Assembly: GCA_021234155.1 (NCBI GenBank)
Contig: JAJEKV010000054.1
Location: 1,054,001-1,118,000, forward strand
Origin: Isoetes taiwanensis
Lineage: Eukaryota > Streptophyta > Lycopodiopsida > Isoetales > Isoetaceae
DNA: 64,000 nucleotides
Direction: 5' to 3'
Both the position numbers and the translations under genes were made by a program. The number at the start of each line of letters is the position of its first letter. Positions within the stretch are counted from its first letter, which is position 1. Of the stretch, positions 53,672-64,000 are shown in pieces. The notes under the pieces were generated by a model. The model was not told the origin of the DNA. It searched no databases and saw nothing but the letters and a program-made list of their open reading frames with translations.

Positions 53672-54482
53672 GGCTGCCTTGCCGCTACTACCAGCATCAA
53701 TACGAACGGGTTTATGAATCGCCGGTAAGGGATACTCTCATATTAATCAGTGAAAACTCTAGCAACAATTCCATCCAACCATAAGGGCAGCAAGAGCTCA
53801 TGGATCTCCGTCGATATGTAACCGACTGGCCGCCTTTAGGGTTTGCTTCCATAATTTTGCCCTAGGTTTCTTCACGTTTGCACTATGCCATGTCATTCCA
53901 TTATTTTTGATAAATATTCACCTATTGACAATGTGCCTTTATTCTAAGGTGGTTAATAGCAAGCAAAGCGTATTAATCAGATCACGATAATATGTACCCA
54001 AAATAGATTATCCAACTATGTTGTCTGCTAACATATAATTTATACCAGCATAGGAATATAGATGGTCTTATTGTGTACTCTTAAGTGCACAGATACCAAG
54101 GTGGTCTTTTCTCCAGGGCTTGCCCATAAACAAGTATTATATTGCATTGTCTAAATGCCAAGTCACCTTAACTTATAAATGACTTTTCTTACTAAACTAC
54201 TTATGGTCCAATTTGATATGTGCTGAGCAACATGAAATTTTGTCATATTTGTACCTTGCTCAGTATCTCATGTCATCCAATAGGCAACATAACAATATAA
54301 AAAAAGCCTTCCTCCTACCGTAGCTTTAGGGGGGCACCTGTTTAATCATCACCTAAATTACTAGGTAAATCATTGTGTTACAGCAAGGAGAGTAGGGCCC
54401 TGCTGTCACACAGGGGCCCTACCCTCACTATATATCTCTACTCTTAAGTATAAATATCGTAAAAGCATAATTTAAAACTTAC

Positions 54483-57318
54483 TTGAATTTGTGTAGTAGT
54501 CTTATAAAATCGTCATCGTCCAGTTCGTATGGTAGATCAGAAAAGTATCATATATCAGATATTGTAGACTCAACTGTCATATGACAGAGTAATAAAGTAT
54601 TTGCTCACAGGGTGAAAGCATGCTAGGGTGTACCATCTAAAGTTCTTTTTAGGGAGTGCAAAACTACCCAAAAAAGTACCCAGCACTGGGTACTGGGAAC
54701 TTGCATAAATGTCTCAATAAACAACAAGTTTGAGAGTTGATTCATTAATTTTAGTCTTTAATAGTATTGTTATCCTCTAATACTATAGATTGACATGTTA
54801 TTGACCTTCAATTCAAAAGTTTTAAATCGATTTTAATGGGAAGAAAAAACAGAAAGTACCAGTTTTAAAAGTACCCAGTGAAGGTACTTTTGAGGGTTCC
54901 AAAAGTGGTACACCGTAGCATGCTTTCACCCCACACCATGTGTGAGAGGACATAAAGTGGTAGTAGTGTGTTTTTGTTATTGTCAACCACCCACCAAGGA
55001 AACACCAACACCATTCAAACCTTGGTAGGTTGTGTGTACCGTAGTACAATGATAAGTTCATCTTTTAGTCATAAATCACATTTTTTCCACATGAATTCAT
55101 AAGTCCTACACTTCAAACGTTTGTTGAGTTACATACCATTTATTTGCCAGCTCTTTGATCCATGAATTTGTGATGTCAAAATGTTCGTCATTTTTCTGTA
55201 TCTCTTTGGGGCAGTTCTCCTTCCTCCTCACTTGCTTTGTAACATTACCATTCTTTTAATATATTGCTGACACAGTTCTTCAAAAAAAAATACCAGATCA
55301 GATAAGTGTGCACCTAGACTCATACCACCAAATGTGCGAGGAGATAAAGTGGTAGCGTTTTTTGGTTATTCTCAACCACCCACCAAGGAAAAACCAACAC
55401 CATTAAAATCTTGGTAGGGCTATTGTATTATTTGTTACAAGCACATAATACACATATACGTTGTGAGTAGAAAAGTACTGAAATTCTTTATGAACAGTAA
55501 TATCCTGAAGTTCGTATATAAATAACCAGTCTAGTATCATACCATTAGTTATCTGCATAGATCAGGGTGATTGATGCGTTGTGCTGTCCTCAAATGCAAC
55601 GACCTTGTTGCCCTCTTTAGTTATTTGTTGTCCCTTTAGTGATAACATAAAACCTTGTTGTATTGCTAGAATCGTAATGCATCGCAGCAAGCTCTTTGAT
55701 CTACATGCTGGTACTGTCCACTTTGTCATCAGTAATAATCTGTACAAGTTTCTGCAACACATTAAGATGTTTAGTCAAGAGATATGTTTAAAATGAAAAC
55801 ACCTAAGCTCAAGACAAGGTTCTGGTTAAACCAAGAAACTGGAGTAACATTAAAAAACCTTCAAGTCCGTTTAGATACTAAACTAGACTTTATGCCCTAT
55901 TAATCATTTGATACATAGGACATCCAATTTGCAGCCCCAAATACAGTTAGGTGTCATCTGTATTCAGGCCTTGAACTGAGGCTTTTAGACCATCATGAAT
56001 AAATATTGTTTATAAAGACGCTTGAGTACTTCAGCTATTGATATTATGAACATGTGCCAGCAGAACAAGAAATATAGTTTTAACTATGTGTAAGTTAAGC
56101 ATGTCAAATAATAAAAAACAAGTACACTGAATTGTAGTGCAAATAGCTCTGCATTTTATCGCTGTCAAAATATGGAAAACCCTGTTCCTCTGTTCAAAAA
56201 GACAAGAAATATACTAATATTTGACCAAATATATCCGTATTTCAACATAATAAACATGGTAATTATGCCTCTTACTATTTATTGATTCAACTTGAACTCA
56301 GGTCTAGCTATTAGCCACTAGTATGACAAAGCACATAAAATCACACAGATATGAGCTACAAAAACCAGTGAAAATTTGTTCATAAACTTATAATGATGCA
56401 TCATGCTTTTGATAAAGTCACGTGAATATGAGCTAAAAAACCAGTAGAAAGTTTGTTCAGATAACACCAGTTTAACTTCATCATGCTTCCGCATCCTTTT
56501 GTGCTCAACAAAAACACATGGAGGAAAAGAACCGGTTACCTGCATTAGAACCATAAGCAAATTAGCCTTGAAAAAGGGTAAATGCCTAAGCTAAAGCAGG
56601 TAAGCAATAGTCCTTTTCGGCTTAACGCCCTTCACCATCTAAGAAACGGATGGTAATTTCAATCTTAAGAGTACACATGCCAACCATCAATTTTCAAGTA
56701 ATATATTAGCTTCGCTACAACATGTCGACATATTAGCAAGACCGGCTAGCATGTCCCTGTCCATCACTAATGTATAATCATAACCAATTTTACCAGTAGT
56801 TAAATAGATTCACACGCTTCCCCAATACATCTCTGCATGCTACATGTTTAACAACATATTCTACTTTGAAGGTTAAAGCACATTTCAGGAAAAATAAGGC
56901 ATAGCAAAAGCATATCTATGTTACACGAATGCAAGGCACATCTGGCTAACAATATGGTCTAAGAAAATCCGGTCTGTCATTTATGGCACCTGGCTTATTT
57001 TTATCTACTGTTCTGCCATGATCTGAGGCTAGCTCCTACACCTCAAAAGGAAAACAGTTATAATCCTAAATTATTTTGCGAATATGTTTCCACATCTATT
57101 CAGTAGATCTAAATATCTCAAACCTGATTATTCGTTGCAGTATTGGTGATATCAGCATCATGCTCCATATCAACTTGTTTTCTCTTTGCATATCTGTCAT
57201 CAGTTGCTGGGATGGAGAAATCTTCAACAAATTCTTCCTGATTTTCCAGTGTAAGCTGCATGTATTGCGCAGGCTGCTTATCTTGTGCAGGCTGACTAGC
57301 TTGCAGAACTGTGCCCAT
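54483..57318 (-). pseudogene. Unidentified intron-bearing gene piece
   Basis: Exon-like blocks on the minus strand: 57318-57128 (MGTVLQASQPAQDKQPAQ..., donor at AATCAG-GTTTGA); 55751-about 55562 (KLVQIITDDKVDST, then IKELAAMHYDSSNTTRFYVI, two stops, acceptor TTGCAG); 55195-55137 (NDEHFDITNSWIKELANK, donor GTATGT); and about 54540-54483 (LPYELDDDDFIRLLHKF, donor GTAAGT). The second and third share I-K-E-L-A. I recognise no family. Its acidic, helical blocks and leader suggest a host gene carried here with its promoter region; duplication of the promoter and first exon produced repeats A and B. Confidence 0.4.
54610..54931. mobile_element. 322-bp MITE with ~26-bp inverted ends
   Basis: GGGTGAAAGCATGCTAGGGT...ACC and the reverse complement of TGGTACACCGTAGCATGCTTTCACCC match with one substitution over 26 bp. 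CACA flanks both sides. The interior is AT-rich with a GTACCCAG/CTGGGTAC palindrome (54679-54696). No coding. The flanking 54940-55420 has a duplicated AACCACCCACCAAGGAAA block (54984, 55376). Confidence 0.75.
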
Positions 57319-57950
57319 GGCTGCCTTGCCGCTACTACCAGCATCAATACGAAACGGGTTTATGAATCGCCGGTAAGGGATACTCTCATATTAATCAGTG
57401 AAAACTCTAGCAACAATTCCATCCAACCATAAGGGCAGCAAGAGCTCGTGGATCTCCGTCGATATGTAACCAACTGGCCGCCTTTAGGGTTTGCTTCCAT
57501 AATTTTGCCCTAGGTTTCTTCACGTTTGCACTATGCCATGTCATTCTATTATTTTTGATAAATATTCACCTATTGACAATGTGTCTTTATTCTAAGGTGG
57601 TTAATAGCAAGCAAACGTATTGCACTGTATCTGGATAATATGTACCCAAAATAGATTATCCAACTATGTTGTCTGCTAACATATAATTTATACCAGCATA
57701 GGAATATAGATGGTCTTATTGTGTACTCTTAAGTGCACAGATACCAAGGTGGTCTTTTCTCCAGGGCTTGCCCATAAACAAGTATTATATTGCATTGTCT
57801 AAATGCCAAGTCACCTTAACTTATAAATGACTTTTCTTACTAAACTACTTACGATCCAATTTGATATGTGCTGAGCAACATGAAATTTTGTCATATTTGT
57901 ACCTTGCTCAGTATCTCATGTCATCCAATAGGCAACATAACAATATAAAA
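55863..57950. repeat. Long direct repeat, copy B (empty site)
   Basis: 2.09 kb. At 56325 it reads straight through the position where copy A is interrupted (CACTAGTATG then ACAAAGCACATAAAATC). Other differences include a 10-bp indel at about 57122. Confidence 0.85.
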
Positions 57951-57971
57951 AAAAAAAAAAAAAAAAAAAAC

Positions 57972-59758
57972 ACTCCAGCCATGATTTTTGGGATAATTGT
58001 ATTGTCTCTAGTGATGAGAGAACTTCTGTCTGATCACCAACCTCAATTTCTTGAAACTAAGCATCTTCTCTTCATTAAGAGGTCTGGAAATATTCCTTTC
58101 AAGTTTAATTGCTCTCTGCTTAGCAATGGAAAATTCTGTAGAGACTTTATAATCTTTTATGCCAGCCTCCCAATTGTTAGGGCAGTTATTCTATGAAAGA
58201 TTTTTATGCCAAAATCAAATCTTCCAAATCTTGGATTAAACAATGGTCCAGAAATGACTGGGAGTTAAAACAAGCTGAAAAGAAAAATGATCTCTTGCAA
58301 ATGCAGACTGTTAGGCTTAAGCTTCAAATTGATCCTCTAAATTCTGATCTTCATTTGCAAGAAAGTAATCTGGAGCAGTCTATAAAAAACATTGAAGAAT
58401 TTGAGGCCAAAGATGCAGCAATCAAATCTAAAGTGAAATTCGTTTCCAACATGGACAACAACAATTCCAAATTCTTTTTTAAAATTGCCAAAAATGGGCT
58501 TCTCAAGAGTCAGCTATCCTCCATTAAAAATGATCAAGGTAATAATTTGGATTCCTCTAAAGATATTGCTGACTTCTTTTATTCCAAATATTCAAATATC
58601 TTTGGTTCTCAGTCTGATGTTTCATGGTCTGATGCCAAATCTACTCTATCCAGTCTTGCCAAAGGGAAAAGCCCGGGTCCTGATGGTCTACCTCCAGAAT
58701 TCTTCCTTCATTTCTGGGAGGATTTTAAGTCTGATCTTACCTCAATGATTCATGGCTTTTGGCATAATAATCATCTCCATCCTGCTTTTTCTTCTAGGCT
58801 TATTTTCCTTATTCCTAAAGTAGACAATCCAACTGTGTTTAATGAATGGAGGCCAATTTCTTTGACCAATTCTACCTACAAAATTTGTGCCAAAATCTTA
58901 GCTAATCGGATCAAAGAGTTTTTGCAAAAGAATATCAGTTTGCATCAGTCTGCATTCCTTCCCAACAGGTTCATCTTAGACAATTACATTGCTGCTATGG
59001 AGGGCTTGCACTGGGCCAGAACCTCAAATCAAATTTGTGTTCTTCTAAAGCTTGATTTTTCTAAAGCTTTTGACACTGTGAGATGGGATTTTTTGACTCT
59101 ATCCTTAAGGAAAATTGGAATTCCCCCAAAAATCATTGACCTTATCATGGGCTTCAACTCTCGAGCTCAATCTGCCATTTTAATCAATGGATCCCCTGGG
59201 AAATTCTTTAATTTGCATAAAGGTGTGAGGCAAGGATGTCCTCTGGCTCCTTACCTGTTTATCACAGTGGCTAGGCAATTATCTAAAATCATTATGTATC
59301 ATCAAAACAGAGGGAATTTAAAGGATCTTAATATGCCAGATAACGATAGCCAGCTGACTTTGCTACAATATACAGATGATTCTTCTAGCTTCCTCCATAA
59401 CGATGTAAAGAATATTGAATTCTTCATCAAGATCTTGAATGGTTTTAGTGCTGCCTCAGGAATCTATCTTAATATGGCCAAGTGTGTTATTATTGGTGCT
59501 AATGATCAATTTGATATTTTAGGCATTAAGTGTATTCCAGTGAATCAAACTTCTTCTCTTCTAGGAATGCCTCTGGCCTTGGATATCTCTATTAAGAACC
59601 TCTGGTCTCCAATTGTTTCAAGGATCAGAAAGAAGCTAAATAATTATGGCAGTTGTCTTTCAATTGCAGGCAGAACAATTATTGCATCTTCTGTGCTTGC
59701 AAGCTCACATATATTCTTTTCTTCTGCTTTGCTTGCCCCTAAATGCATCTATCAGTAG
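57972..59758 (+). pseudogene. LINE ORF2 endonuclease end and reverse transcriptase
   Basis: Starts after the second target duplication with HDFWDNCIVSSDERTSVSDH in a broken frame, then the long frame 58193-59758 (521 residues): KGKSPGPDGLP 157-167, NEWRPISLTNSTYKI 217-231, LLKLDFSKAFDTV 284-296, GVRQGCPLAPYLF 344-356, and the catalytic YTDD 393-396. Plant L1 elements usually have YADD or FADD, so T is a departure but keeps both aspartates. The frame stops at 59756 where other elements continue. This is the best-preserved polymerase in the window. Copies RNA at the nicked target. Confidence 0.9.
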
Positions 59759-61200
59759 ATTGCGAAAATAATCATCTATTAGTAGATTGAGAAAATAATT
59801 AGAAACTTTATCTGGGGTAAACATCATATAGTTAGCTGGAAATATGTCACTCAAAGTAAAAGGCAGGTGGTCTTGGATGCAAAAACCTCCTCTTACAGGG
59901 TTATGCATTGGCAGGCAAATATGTTTGTAAGTCTTTGTTTAATCAAAATAATCCTGCTACTAAGTTTATTCATTATTGGCTAAATAAGAGCACAATTGAT
60001 GGTCACCCATTGAGCATTCTTTGCCCTCTTCTGCTTTCAATTTGCTCAAACCAGCTGTCAATTCTTCTCCTCTTATGAGGAATCTCATAAACTCTTGGAA
60101 TAAAGTTTCTAAAACTTACTCTCACAGTGGCATTAATCAAGCTCATCATGACACGAGCATCTTCTGGAATCCAGCTTTAGCCAAAAGGGACTTGGCTCCT
60201 TTGGCAATCAATCATCCCAAAACCTACAAAAAATGGATATCTTCGGGATATTTGGATCAATGGTAGATGGATTACTTGGTCTAGATTTAAAGCTATTGTC
60301 AATGGCACTTCCTCTGATAAGATTTTATTCAAACATATTCTCAATAAGGTGTCTAATCATAGCCTGGATGGTGCTGTCACAACTCAGATCGATTGGAATT
60401 ACAAGGATAAGAATACTTATAAAGTTGCCTATGTCTATAAATTTTTGGCAAATACCAATCAAACATCTAAAGCCTGCCTTTACTGGAATCTTCCTGCTGA
60501 CATTGGAACTTCTCTTTTTAGAAATGTTTGGAATTCTTACTGTGCTCCTAAGATTACTTATTTTATTTGGTTGCTTGCAAACAAAAGCATTCCAAACATG
60601 GAGATCTTATGTAGACATCACTCGCTTGCTAATGTTCCCAATAATCCTATCATAAGCTCATCCTACCCTCTTCATTGTAACAGCATTGAAGATATTGAAC
60701 ACATTTTTTCATGCCTTTAAGCTTTCAAGCTTTTGGAATTGGTTAGAGCAGGTCTTTCAAGTCAGGAAGCAAAGGAGTATTGTTAATTTCCTTATGTCTG
60801 ATAATAAATTTAAAAATTCAATATCCTTTATTGCTTTATGGAATATTTGGAAGCATAGAAATAGATGTTTGCATGGGGGACACAATCCTTCTTTCTTATG
60901 GATTAAATTGCAGGTTGTATATGACATTGGGCTAACAGCTACTGCTTATAAATGTAAAAGTGGTGATTCTCACATTGATAACAATTGGTTTACTATTGGG
61001 AATTATTCTGGCTTTTATGGTTTTTTCAAGCTTTTTTGTCATCAAACATTGACTAACACTGAAACCCTTGATGCTAGATTATCTGATGAACTGCAAACTC
61101 AAGCTCAATCTCGACCTTTGATGATGCTGAAGTGGCAAAGTATCATTCAAGGAACTTGTCAGTCCATAGAATTTGGGATTACAATTTCTGGTCAGGTTCA
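59759..61200 (+). pseudogene. LINE ORF2 C-terminal part with zinc-binding (zf-RVT) domain
   Basis: Broken frames: a thumb region to 60345; 60349-60720 with YKVAYVYKFLA, FRNVWNSYCAPKITYFIWLL, CRHHSLA and DIEHIFSCL (the C...C...H...C zinc site); and 60686-61204 with SISFIALWNIWKHRNRCLHG, the typical end of plant L1 ORF2. 61205-61790 is open in patches (61132-61500, 61445-61780) without an RNase H motif. Confidence 0.75.
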
Positions 61201-61790
61201 GTAAGAGGAAGGTTAATTCAAGGTATTCAACAAGTTCAGCAGAAAGAGATCATATGGGGCAGAGAATTTTCAAAGGAAACATATATCATGTTCATTCTGT
61301 TTTGGTTTTTAGAAAATAACAGTGCCAATATGACAGATCAGCAGTTTGAATTTTATAGAGAATGTTATTATTATCATAGGGGCAGGGCAGATTGCTATGG
61401 TACCATGACCCACCTCATGTCCACTTGTAACTCAGATAGGTTGATTGAATTGGTTAATTGGGGAAGCAATGGCAGACCAATCCTGCAGCCACAATTTTGA
61501 GACTATTTCCACTTCCTTGGCACTTATGATTTCTGATTCCTGTTTGCCTCACCTTTGTTGCCTCATTTTTGTTCAGGTCTTTGGCTCTATAGTAACTGCA
61601 GAAGTCTTTGGATCTACATTTTCAAGACTTATGTTCTATCTATCTGATGGAGCAATCATGCATTGGATGGATTCTCTGCAGTATTACTCAAATGATATTT
61701 TGGAAGACATTTTTCAATCTTCAAGCTTTATGAATGTTTTGTGCATGGAAATATATTCATGCTTAATGTTTAAACTCTAAACAATATGCT

Positions 61791-61914
61791 GCTATTGAAT
61801 TGAGGTTCTTTAACTCAATTCTTTTTTATGATGATCATATATGATCTCAACTCTATGTTTACTTATTTTCCATAATTAATGACTAAAAAGCTTCACTCTT
61901 TAAAAAAAAAAAAA
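61791..61914 (+). other. LINE 3' untranslated region and poly(A)
   Basis: AT-rich, ending in 13 A at 61902-61914. AATTGCAG of the target follows immediately. Confidence 0.8.
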
Positions 61915-62961
61915 ACAATTGCAGAAAAGTGACGTCACCACCTATCCGAGGCTTTTGGAGCTATTTAAGTAGTGTTCTTCACCTCCTCCTATTGGTTCAT
62001 TGATACAAGAAGTCCCCGAGTGGAAAGAGTTCATAGAGGGTTATGCTCGTGAAGACCTTATTGGGCATAGTGCTCCATTGTAATTTAGGTTTGGGTGAAG
62101 AATGGAAAGCCAATAATGCAATACAAGATGAGGGTTAGAGATCCTGTGTGGAAACCGGAAGATAAGGATATATTGATTTGGAAAGAGGATGTGGCAGGTG
62201 AACCAATGGTGCCGACGGGAGAGCCTAAAGCTATGAAACTATTAGGAGAAGTGAAGGACTGTGAACGGACTATGGAAGGGATAATGGATTATATAAAGTA
62301 CTGGGAGAAATCCTTAGCAGATAAACACATAGCACCAGAGAGAAGAGCGTGCAATGAAGCACTTGTAAATTATTGGAATGAAGTTCATATACTTTTAGGG
62401 AGTTTGGACACAAGTAGTAGCGTCCTTTGAGAGGGTTGGCTACCTCAAAGTCGATGGAGGCTCGACCATGGTCAATTCCAACCTGATCAGCAGCCGATCC
62501 ACTTGATGACAGAGGAATCTGAAGAGAAGGTAGAAGAGGATGAAGAGCACTATGTTAGACCTAGAAAAGAGCGTCCCAAATATTATGGACTTGCTCCATA
62601 TGACCCGAAGATGGATTTGAAGGATGGCCAATATTTGATCGTCAGGCCATCAGATGAAGATACTTATCCTATTTGGTTAGGGTATACCATCTCGAGTGTT
62701 TGTAGGGAAGCTAATAACCCTAACATAAATAAAGTGCATGTGGAGTGGTGGCGTCCAGTAAGTGGAAAAGGAGTCATTACTGAAAAAGAGCGCTATAAAG
62801 ATTGTTTTAATAAGCAATGGAAGTATGATGCAAGTGATCCGACCCAATGGGTGGAAATAAAATCCGTGTTGATGTCATGGAACCCCAGAAAGGGCAAGGT
62901 GAAGATTCCAATCTCTGTGAAGGATAAAGTTCTGAAGTCACTAGAGAAGATAGCCGAATAA
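61915..62961 (+). pseudogene. DUF7869-like transposase relic 2, 3' half
   Basis: Continues the frame left at 24720: LQKSDVTTYPRLLELFK, a TAG, CSSPPPIGSLIQEVPEWKEF, IEGYAREDLIGHSAPL, a TAA and a frameshift, NGKPIMQYKMRVRDPVWKPE, KYWEKSLADKHIAP (to 62430). After another break an acidic linker leads to QYLIVRPSDEDTYPIWLGYT, KVHVEWWRPVSGKG and WVEIKSVLMSWNPRKGKVKI (62503-62961). The last part has the W-x-G...V-x-W-[WY]-x-P layout of a BAH/Tudor-like fold. Two stops and two shifts. The C-terminal blocks match relic 1 at 9405-9600. Confidence 0.7.
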
Positions 62962-64000
62962 GCAAAATAAAGTACGAGAGTCCATGAGTATCTTATGGTG
63001 TGAATCTTACTTTCATTGTAATCCTACTTTCAGTGCATTTTCATTGTATTCGTGCTTTCATTGTAATCTTACTTTCAGTATATGAGTATCTTACTCTACT
63101 TGTGAAATACTGGCTTGTGATTATCTACTTGAGTTACGTCTACTTGAATGTGGAATACTGGCTTGTGATAAGTGTTAACTTGTAATTTGAGACCTGTTAG
63201 AATTAAGGCTGATAATAAAAAGTATTTACATGCAATTCCACATTGTTGAAATTGGGGTTATCACTATTTGTAAATTTCAAAATGATGGAATAATTTCAAA
63301 ATAATGGAATCGTGGTTAAATCATTAAATTCAATTTTGTTGTTTTGGCCTTTTGTTACACATGCATTAAGAGGTAGCAGTAGCCTAGCCTAGCCATTAAA
63401 AAAGAAAAAACATACTAACCAACCATATAAAAAAAAGGGTATAACTTTTTTCTGTACCAGAAAAAATATACCCATATAAACATGAATCAGATCCTTATAT
63501 GCCTCTTTTTTTATTGACGGTATTTCCTACTATATTTTCGGTGAATCGAAAAATCATTTTTCGAACCGGGAATTCTATGAAGTGCCAGGACTTTGCCACA
63601 TATAGCTTCACCTTCTTCAAAAGGTGAAATATTGCATGGTCAAAGATGAGCTTGGTCACAAATTTGTTGTTGTTGATTTGAGTCTCCATGATGTGTTACG
63701 GGGCTACTCTTGGAGTAAAAGTGGTAATCTTCCTAATCAGGCATTGCGTCTGATATATTAGAATGAACAAGAACAAAGACTTTGTAATACATGGTTGCTC
63801 TTGCTGTGTCTAGTTTTTTCTAGTGTCAGAGAGAGTGGGTTGATCTTCTAATATAAAGAATTGCCTATATGACAGTAAGAAATGGGCAAGATTATATCGA
63901 GAAGTCTTCCCACATTAATGCATTTTACTGGTTAATGCATTTTACTGTTCATGAGGGTTCATCAAGATTAAGGTTAAAGGGAAGCTTGCTAAGAAGGGAT
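62962..64000. other. Stretch without a recognisable gene
   Basis: 63000-63180 has TTTCATTGTAATCYTACTTTCAGT-type near-tandem repeats and a duplicated GGAATACTGGCTTGTGAT-like block (63105, 63153). At 63625-63760 a plus frame reads MVKDELGHKFVVVDLSLHDV, protein-like but unidentified. Confidence 0.4.

Larger units (their letters stand above)
49161..54305. repeat. Long direct repeat, copy A (with guest element)
   Basis: 49161-49623 plus 52700-54305 match 55863-57950 at about 97-99% by eye, from AAGTCCGTTTAGATAC to AACAATATAAAAA. Copy A contains the 3.07-kb gene-fragment element at 49624-52691. The repeat does not start TG or end CA, so it is not an ordinary LTR. Both outer edges touch poly(A). 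Confidence 0.85.
24721..61914 (+). mobile_element. L1-type LINE, heavily interrupted
   Basis: Target: AATTGCAG occurs at the left edge (24710-24717) and right after the 3' poly(A) (61916-61923). Coding parts in order are ORF1 (25127-26087, 46370-47724 in pieces), endonuclease (47772-48405), and endonuclease end plus reverse transcriptase and zinc-binding domain (57972-61200). Subtracting the insertions (26088-46377, about 46680-47280, 48406-57984) leaves about 6.7 kb, the usual size of a full-length plant L1. The element probably inserted as a full-length copy into the DUF7869-like transposase and was then used as a landing site. Confidence 0.8.

Noticed and set aside
53438-53728. Plus-strand 96-codon open stretch in repeat A (and 57076-57432 in repeat B)
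   Set aside because: Antisense to the better-supported minus-strand first exon, which has a leader and splice donor.
49161-57950. Ordinary LTR retrotransposon with 2.1-kb LTRs
   Set aside because: Repeat ends are not TG/CA, and there is no primer-binding site, polypurine tract or pol. The interior holds exon-like host sequence. Kept only as direct repeats.

Overview
This window looks like nuclear DNA of a land plant with a large, repeat-filled genome. A fern or other seed-free vascular plant is my best guess. The evidence is spliceosomal introns, a long PLS-type pentatricopeptide repeat (PPR) gene, fragments of the plant genes ELP2, COI1 and a PMT-type methyltransferase, and a very high density of LINE, LTR, MULE and other DNA transposons, most of them broken. 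I see no rRNA, no CRISPR array and no bacterial-type gene organisation. The only long, intact host-type reading frame is the PPR gene at 20101-22179.

Layout. 1-2036: a short non-coding LTR retrotransposon (TRIM-like), cut by the window start. 2037-5519: exon-like scraps I cannot identify. 5520-9610: a decayed transposase of the type with an LxLDNxxGQNK block and a GHTxEDID block (DUF7869-like). It is split by a 2.2-kb element (6040-8226) that carries pieces of ELP2 (Elongator, WD40) and COI1 (jasmonate receptor). 10850-16050: an unclassified minus-strand relic and several LINE fragments. 17700-19930: local duplications, then a MULE transposase fragment between two identical 198-bp direct repeats. 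20101-22179: the PPR gene. 22180-24120: spacer with LINE and tRNA-like scraps.

24121-62961 is one deep nest. A second DUF7869-like transposase is split at 24720/61915 by a LINE. The LINE's ORF1 is split by a 20.3-kb terminal-inverted-repeat (TIR) transposon (26088-46369, 8-bp target duplication GCAATTCC). That transposon's multi-exon transposase is split by a Ty1/copia element (28166-33162, target duplication CAATG) and by two tandem elements with asymmetric ends and a terminal hairpin (33419-40223). The LINE's endonuclease is split by a 5'-truncated LINE (48406 onward, 13-bp target duplication). Its poly(A) tail is in turn split by an 8.8-kb segment built from two ~2.1-kb direct repeats. The first of those repeats carries another member of the gene-fragment element family (49624-52691), this time with PMT methyltransferase pieces. 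Because the second repeat lacks that element, it serves as a natural empty site.

The most interesting items are the gene-fragment-carrying element family, the large TIR transposon with a poorly described transposase plus a second small gene whose product begins like the histone H3 tail, the tandem Helitron2/Helentron-like elements, and the readable insertion chronology of the nest. All product names rest on motif recognition by eye. No database search was run.
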